26,633 bases of DNA from an uncultured Caryophanales bacterium. Its GTDB lineage: Bacteria; Bacillota_I; Bacilli_A; Izemoplasmatales; Hujiaoplasmataceae. The notes under the pieces are model-generated. The model had not been told where the DNA came from and made no database searches. It was given only the letters and a program-made list of their open reading frames with translations. The position numbers were made by a program, and so were the translations under genes. Location: assembly GCA_937958685.1 (NCBI GenBank), contig CALGNF010000084.1:1-26633 (forward strand). The letters are read 5' to 3'. Below are positions 23,792 to 26,633 of the stretch, one piece after another; within the stretch, counting starts at the first letter, position 1, and every line of letters starts with the position of its first letter.

Positions 23792-25312
23792 TTGAATAGC
23801 CAATGGTTTTGGTCTCTGGCAGCACAGCCGATCCGGGAAGGCTACGAGGTTGTCGTCGCGACGATCATGGTCATCGTCACGGCCGCGGCGCTCTTTTTCC
23901 TGTTTCGCAACGTGACCGCGGAGATCAGGAAAGGCATCGAGGACCGCAAACTGATCCGCAAAAGCGACGAGCCGGCAGAAGACGGCACGGGAAAGACGCA
24001 CTTGCTCGTCGAAAAGCGCACCGGCAGCAAGAAGTCTGGCGATATGCTCGGCCAGATCAACCAATTGATCTATCAGGCCAAGGAAGGTTCCCTCGGCGTC
24101 CTCTTCTACATGAATTTGGACAATTTCCGGTTCATCAGCGAGAAATACGCGCAGAAAGACACCGACAAAGTCATTCTTGAGATTGACAAGCGGCTCAAGA
24201 AATATGCCCGCAGCGGCGTCGTGGTCGGCCATCTCAAAAACGACATCTTTCTCTATTATCTGACGGGCGAGATCGACAACAAAGTCATCCACGACCAGGC
24301 GTCTTCCCTCCTGCAACTCGTCAATGAGCCGCTCAAGAGCGTCAACGAGCAACTGACGACCTCGATCGGCGTCGTGCTCTTCCCCTATGACGGCATCACA
24401 TCGATGCAACTCGTGAAGAATGCGGAGATCGCCCTGTATGTTTCCAAGAAGGAGGGCAAGAACCGCTATTACCTTTACTCTCAAGATCTGATCGAAAAAG
24501 AACAATTCAACATGAGTTACTACCAGGAAATCAAGCGCTCGATCTCCAACGACGAATTCCTGCTCTACTACCAGCCGATCATCGACCTCAAGACCGGCAA
24601 GATCATCGGCCTCGAGTCATTGCTCAGGTGGAACCATCCGGTGATGGGGATCCTGCCGCCGGGGAAATTTCTCAATGTCATGGACTTGACCGGCGACATC
24701 ACCTGGTTCGGCACCTGGGGATTCGAGAAGATCGTCAAGCAGTATGTCGAGTGGAAGAAGGATTACCGCGTCCGCGACCTCTTCATCTCGATGAACATCT
24801 CGCCCAAGCAGATGGAAGTCGGTAATCTGGCCAAGTCATTCTTCGACATCGTCAAGAAATACGATTTCAACGCCGAGAGCTTCTGTCTGGAGATCAACCA
24901 GTACTACACGATCGTGAAGAACCAGGTGGCGATGAACAATCTCGCCGAATTCCGCAAATACGGTTTCCGCATCGCCATCGACGACGTCGGCGACCAATTC
25001 GAGATCATCAAGGAGATGGACCAGATCCGCGCCGGCATCATCAAGATCAGCCGCGAGCACACGCTCAAACTGATGAACGGTTTCGAGGAGACCGACAAGA
25101 TCGTCCGCGTGATCCAGACGGCGATGCAAAGACAGAAGATCGTCATCGTCGAAAGCATCGAGAACGAGGCGATGATCCGCAAAGTCGCCAAACTCGACGT
25201 CAGGTTCATGCAAGGTTACTATTTCAGCGTCCCCCGCGCCGCCGCCGAGATCAGCGAACTGTTCGTCAGGCCGCAATGGGACATGGAGTCCTTCGTTCGT
25301 TTCTATGAATGA
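23792..25312 (+). CDS. Membrane GGDEF-EAL protein with both domains degenerate
   Basis: The 506-residue protein has one N-terminal membrane helix (about 17-38), a short basic linker, a GGDEF-like domain with LKNDIF (148-153) where LGGDEF is expected, and an EAL-like domain. Substrate-contact residues are partly kept (Glu275, Asn335, Glu367, Asp397-Asp398, Lys418, Glu454, Gln474). However, EAL is ESL, the second Glu of LEVTE is Gln370 and loop 6 reads DDVGDQFEII instead of DDFGTGYSSL. Catalysis is unlikely; a c-di-GMP-binding or scaffolding role is inferred. I prefer TTG 23792 with GAGGTGG five bases upstream, mirroring the preceding gene; ATG 23774 is an overlapping alternative. Confidence 0.85.
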   Translation: MNSQWFWSLAAQPIREGYEVVVATIMVIVTAAALFFLFRNVTAEIRKGIEDRKLIRKSDEPAEDGTGKTHLLVEKRTGSKKSGDMLGQINQLIYQAKEGSLGVLFYMNLDNFRFISEKYAQKDTDKVILEIDKRLKKYARSGVVVGHLKNDIFLYYLTGEIDNKVIHDQASSLLQLVNEPLKSVNEQLTTSIGVVLFPYDGITSMQLVKNAEIALYVSKKEGKNRYYLYSQDLIEKEQFNMSYYQEIKRSISNDEFLLYYQPIIDLKTGKIIGLESLLRWNHPVMGILPPGKFLNVMDLTGDITWFGTWGFEKIVKQYVEWKKDYRVRDLFISMNISPKQMEVGNLAKSFFDIVKKYDFNAESFCLEINQYYTIVKNQVAMNNLAEFRKYGFRIAIDDVGDQFEIIKEMDQIRAGIIKISREHTLKLMNGFEETDKIVRVIQTAMQRQKIVIVESIENEAMIRKVAKLDVRFMQGYYFSVPRAAAEISELFVRPQWDMESFVRFYE

Positions 25313-25349
25313 AAACGGCTGGCACTTGATAGTTGCCAACCGTTTTTTT
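25312..25349. terminator. Bidirectional terminator at the end of the c-di-GMP operon
   Basis: AAAACGG-C-TGGCA (25312-25324) pairs with TGCCA-A-CCGTTTT (25334-25346) with one mismatch, followed by a T-run. It also serves the convergent tetR gene. Confidence 0.88.
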
Positions 25350-25956
25350 AATGTTTGTAGATGCCCGCATCGAGGATCTTCATCGTCTCGTCGACGACCT
25401 TGTCGATGTCGGCCTCGCTCACTTCCTCGCGGAAGAGGATCTGGAGCCCGACGAAATTGGCGATGCCCATCAGGACGTAGGCGAGCGTCTCGAGATCGAG
25501 ATCATCACGCAACTCCTCCTTGTCCACATATTCCCGCAAGTGGAACATGTACGCTTCCGCAAAACTCTGATAATACTCCTGGAAAATCTTGGAATCGATG
25601 AACAACGACTCCCAGATGACCCGATACGCCAGCGGATCCTTGCGCACGTAGGTGATGAAGGCCTTCAACCCCTCGCGCTCGATCTCCCGGCGCGTAGCCA
25701 GACCCCTGATGGCGTCTGCCGACGCCTTGCGGATCCCCAGCCGGTACTCATGGAGAAGATACAGATACAGGGATAGCTTGTTGTCGAAATAGATGTAATA
25801 CGTGCCGGCGGCCACTTTCGCCTTGGCGATGATGTCGTTGATTGAAGTCGCCTGGTAGCCGTTTTTCGCGAACAGCCGCCTGCCGGTCCTGATGATGCGC
25901 AAGACGGTCTTTTCGCCGATCTTGGTCTTTGGCGGATGGAATCCTGGTTGCAGCAT
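25348..25956 (-). CDS. TetR/AcrR family transcriptional regulator
   Basis: The 202-residue protein has a classical TetR N-terminal DNA-binding domain: RIIRTGRRLFAKNGYQATSINDIIAKAKVAAGTYYIYFDNK (about residues 19-60), with the helix-turn-helix ending in GTYYIYFDNK. The C-terminal ligand domain (65-202) includes REIEREGLKAFITYVRKD and resembles acyl-CoA-responsive members, though the ligand cannot be told. AGGTGA lies five bases before ATG 25956; GTG 25965 lies in frame but overlaps that site. The gene is divergent from a thiolase gene, and palindromes lie between them, so it probably controls that gene and itself (inference). Confidence 0.92.
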   Translation of the reverse strand: MLQPGFHPPKTKIGEKTVLRIIRTGRRLFAKNGYQATSINDIIAKAKVAAGTYYIYFDNKLSLYLYLLHEYRLGIRKASADAIRGLATRREIEREGLKAFITYVRKDPLAYRVIWESLFIDSKIFQEYYQSFAEAYMFHLREYVDKEELRDDLDLETLAYVLMGIANFVGLQILFREEVSEADIDKVVDETMKILDAGIYKH

Positions 25957-25973
25957 GATGATCACCTGCCACC

Positions 25974-26002
25974 ATTGTAAGCGATACCGCCCGGCTTTTC
26001 AA
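25974..26002 (-). promoter_or_regulatory. Promoter of the tetR gene
   Basis: On the minus strand TTGAAA (25997-26002) and TACAAT (25974-25979) are spaced by 17 bases, close in front of the tetR start. A TGAAT-type half-site motif (26007-26020) lies just upstream of the -35 box. Confidence 0.6.
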
Positions 26003-26006
26003 GTCC

Positions 26007-26020
26007 AATTCGCATATTCA
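26007..26020. promoter_or_regulatory. Motif AATTCGCATATTCA, copy 1
   Basis: This motif next to the tetR -35 box recurs as AATTCGCATTCA at 26268-26279, just downstream of the thiolase promoter. A related CATATGCGGATTCA lies at 26061-26074. Candidate regulator-binding sites. Confidence 0.4.
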
Positions 26021-26069
26021 TCGTCAAAAAAACCGCTCAAAAACCACATGAACTGATTCTCATATGCGG

Positions 26070-26088
26070 ATTCATAAATGATATGAAT
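26070..26088. promoter_or_regulatory. Candidate operator palindrome ATTCATA-N5-TATGAAT
   Basis: A perfect 7-5-7 inverted repeat in the tetR-thiolase intergenic region. Its half-sites contain TTCATA/TATGAA, also used in the palindrome at 26235-26254. Confidence 0.5.
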
Positions 26089-26139
26089 TTCCCGGGCAGA
26101 CGAAAACGGCCACAACTGGACGCCGATGACGATTGTGAC

Positions 26140-26159
26140 TCTATATATACATATATAGT
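26140..26159. repeat. A/T-only 20-bp palindrome
   Basis: ACTATATAT and ATATATAGT flank a central AC, a perfect 9-2-9 inverted repeat. It sits about 37 bases upstream of the thiolase -35 box. It could be an operator, an upstream element or a cruciform-prone site. Confidence 0.5.
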
Positions 26160-26195
26160 GGGAGAAGACCGCCTTCGCATTTTTCATGAAAGCGC

Positions 26196-26223
26196 TTGAC
26201 AAAGACCGAGGCCTTCGTATAAA
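26196..26223 (+). promoter_or_regulatory. Promoter of the thiolase gene
   Basis: TTGACA (26196-26201) and TATAAA (26218-26223) are spaced by 16 bases. Transcription would start near 26230, leaving a leader of about 130 bases before the thiolase ATG. Confidence 0.75.
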
Positions 26224-26234
26224 ATGTTATTGTA

Positions 26235-26254
26235 ATATGAATATTTGTTCATAT
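26235..26254. promoter_or_regulatory. Candidate operator palindrome ATATGAA-N6-TTCATAT
   Basis: A perfect 7-6-7 inverted repeat placed immediately after the predicted transcription start of the thiolase gene, an ideal position for a TetR-family repressor to block transcription. Confidence 0.55.
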
Positions 26255-26267
26255 TTGGTCTCACACG

Positions 26268-26279
26268 AATTCGCATTCA
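26268..26279. promoter_or_regulatory. Motif AATTCGCATTCA, copy 2
   Basis: Same motif as 26007-26020 with two bases missing in the middle. It lies in the thiolase leader, downstream of the palindrome at 26235-26254. Confidence 0.35.
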
Positions 26280-26301
26280 GCTTCCTCCTAGGTGTCAGAA
26301 T

Positions 26302-26330
26302 ACTGGAGAGCAGCCCTTTTCAGTGTTTTT
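26302..26330 (+). terminator. Possible leader terminator/attenuator before thiolase
   Basis: ACTGGAGAG (26302-26310) pairs with CTTTTCAGT (26316-26324), using two G-U pairs, around a CAGCC loop, followed by GTTTTT. It lies in the transcribed leader about 30 bases before the start codon. Stability is moderate, so this may be only a leader hairpin. Confidence 0.35.
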
Positions 26331-26360
26331 GCTAAATAAAGAGAAAGGACGAATATCATC

Positions 26361-26588
26361 ATGCAGAAAGTTTTTCTTGTCGGTGCCAAACGTAGTCCGA
26401 TCGGCTCATTCATGGGCAGTCTGAAAGATGTCCACCCCGCCGAACTGGGTTCTCAGGTTCTCAAGCAGTTGCTCAAAGAGACAAACTTGCCGCCAGCGGC
26501 GATCACCGAGGTGATCGTCGGCAACATCCTGCCTGCCGGTGTCGGCCAGGGCATCGCCCGCCAGATCTCCATCAAAGCCGGGATTCCC
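26361..26588 (+). CDS. Acetyl-CoA acetyltransferase (thiolase), N-terminal part
   Basis: The 76 visible residues read MQKVFLVGAKRSPIGSFMG, then VHPAELGSQVLKQLL, EVIVGNILPAGVGQGIARQI and KAGIP, the standard N-terminus of biosynthetic thiolases (AtoB/PhaA/ThlA type). The active-site Cys near residue 88 lies beyond the contig. Thiolases condense two acetyl-CoA to acetoacetyl-CoA, or cleave 3-ketoacyl-CoA, in butyrate, polyhydroxyalkanoate or fatty-acid pathways. AAAGGA precedes the ATG. The gene is cut by adapter sequence, not by a biological event. Confidence 0.93.
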
Positions 26589-26633
26589 AGATCGGAAGAG
26601 CACACGTCTGAACTCCAGTCACCGAATACGATC
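26589..26633 (+). other. Illumina read-2 adapter with index (artefact)
   Basis: From 26589 the sequence matches the TruSeq adapter beginning AGATCGGAAGAGC and ending CCAGTCAC at 26622. An eight-base index-like CGAATACG (26623-26630) and ATC follow. This is library sequence, and the thiolase frame must be cut at 26588. Confidence 0.98.

Noticed and set aside
25999..26202. 67-codon minus-strand open frame in the tetR-thiolase gap
   Set aside because: It crosses the tetR-side motif, both upstream palindromes and the thiolase -35 region, shows no family resemblance and has no convincing ribosome site; treated as regulatory DNA.
52..26588. tRNA, rRNA, CRISPR, insertion sequences and internal adapter joins
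   Set aside because: No cloverleaf, rRNA segment, regularly spaced repeat, transposase or internal adapter sequence was recognised on either strand.

Overview
The window is a metagenomic-style contig of about 26.6 kb with moderately high GC. Illumina adapter sequence sits at both extreme ends (1-51 and 26589-26633), so the genomic part is 52-26588. Gene content points to Bacillota: YhaM, a DUF1146-like protein, a Gx transporter with NusG domain II and ApbE, DegV, a PadR pair, type I pullulanase, purine-rich Shine-Dalgarno sites, frequent GTG/TTG starts and sigma-A promoters. The giant secreted proteins and PrsA-like foldase would suit a high-GC relative of Izemoplasmatales, Acholeplasmatales or Erysipelotrichia, but that placement is inference. 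TGA is used as a stop (standard bacterial code).

Layout: (1) 52-5430 holds housekeeping genes: the 3' end of a DEAD-box RNA helicase, a DegV fatty-acid-binding protein, a PadR regulator with its small membrane partner, a Gx-family transporter, an ApbE lipoprotein (FMN transferase), a NusG domain II protein, a DUF1146-like protein and a YigZ/IMPACT protein. (2) 5431-10215 is a compact operon: CCA-adding enzyme, type I pullulanase, YhaM exoribonuclease and a flavodoxin-domain protein. (3) 10253-13609 (minus) encodes a 1118-residue membrane-anchored PrsA/parvulin-like foldase, apparently with two tandem modules. (4) 13796-25350 (plus) is the most interesting part: a sigma-A promoter, a c-di-GMP-I (GEMM) riboswitch with a terminator, then four closely spaced genes. 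They encode a TasA-like secreted protein, a 2428-residue beta-helix-type secreted protein, a membrane GGDEF-EAL protein with an intact EAL site, and a second membrane GGDEF-EAL protein with both sites degenerate. (5) 25348-26588 holds a TetR regulator divergent from the start of a thiolase gene, with several palindromic candidate operators between them.

How it may work together (inference): c-di-GMP sensed by the leader RNA would switch on two surface proteins together with a c-di-GMP phosphodiesterase and a probable non-catalytic partner. That is a self-limiting surface or biofilm module. The divergent foldase could fold the giant exported protein. The two secreted proteins end in a similar C-terminal motif, D-[K/R]-x-W-G-L followed by W-G, which may be a shared sorting or assembly signal. 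No sortase motif, SipW-type signal peptidase or transporter is visible in the operon.
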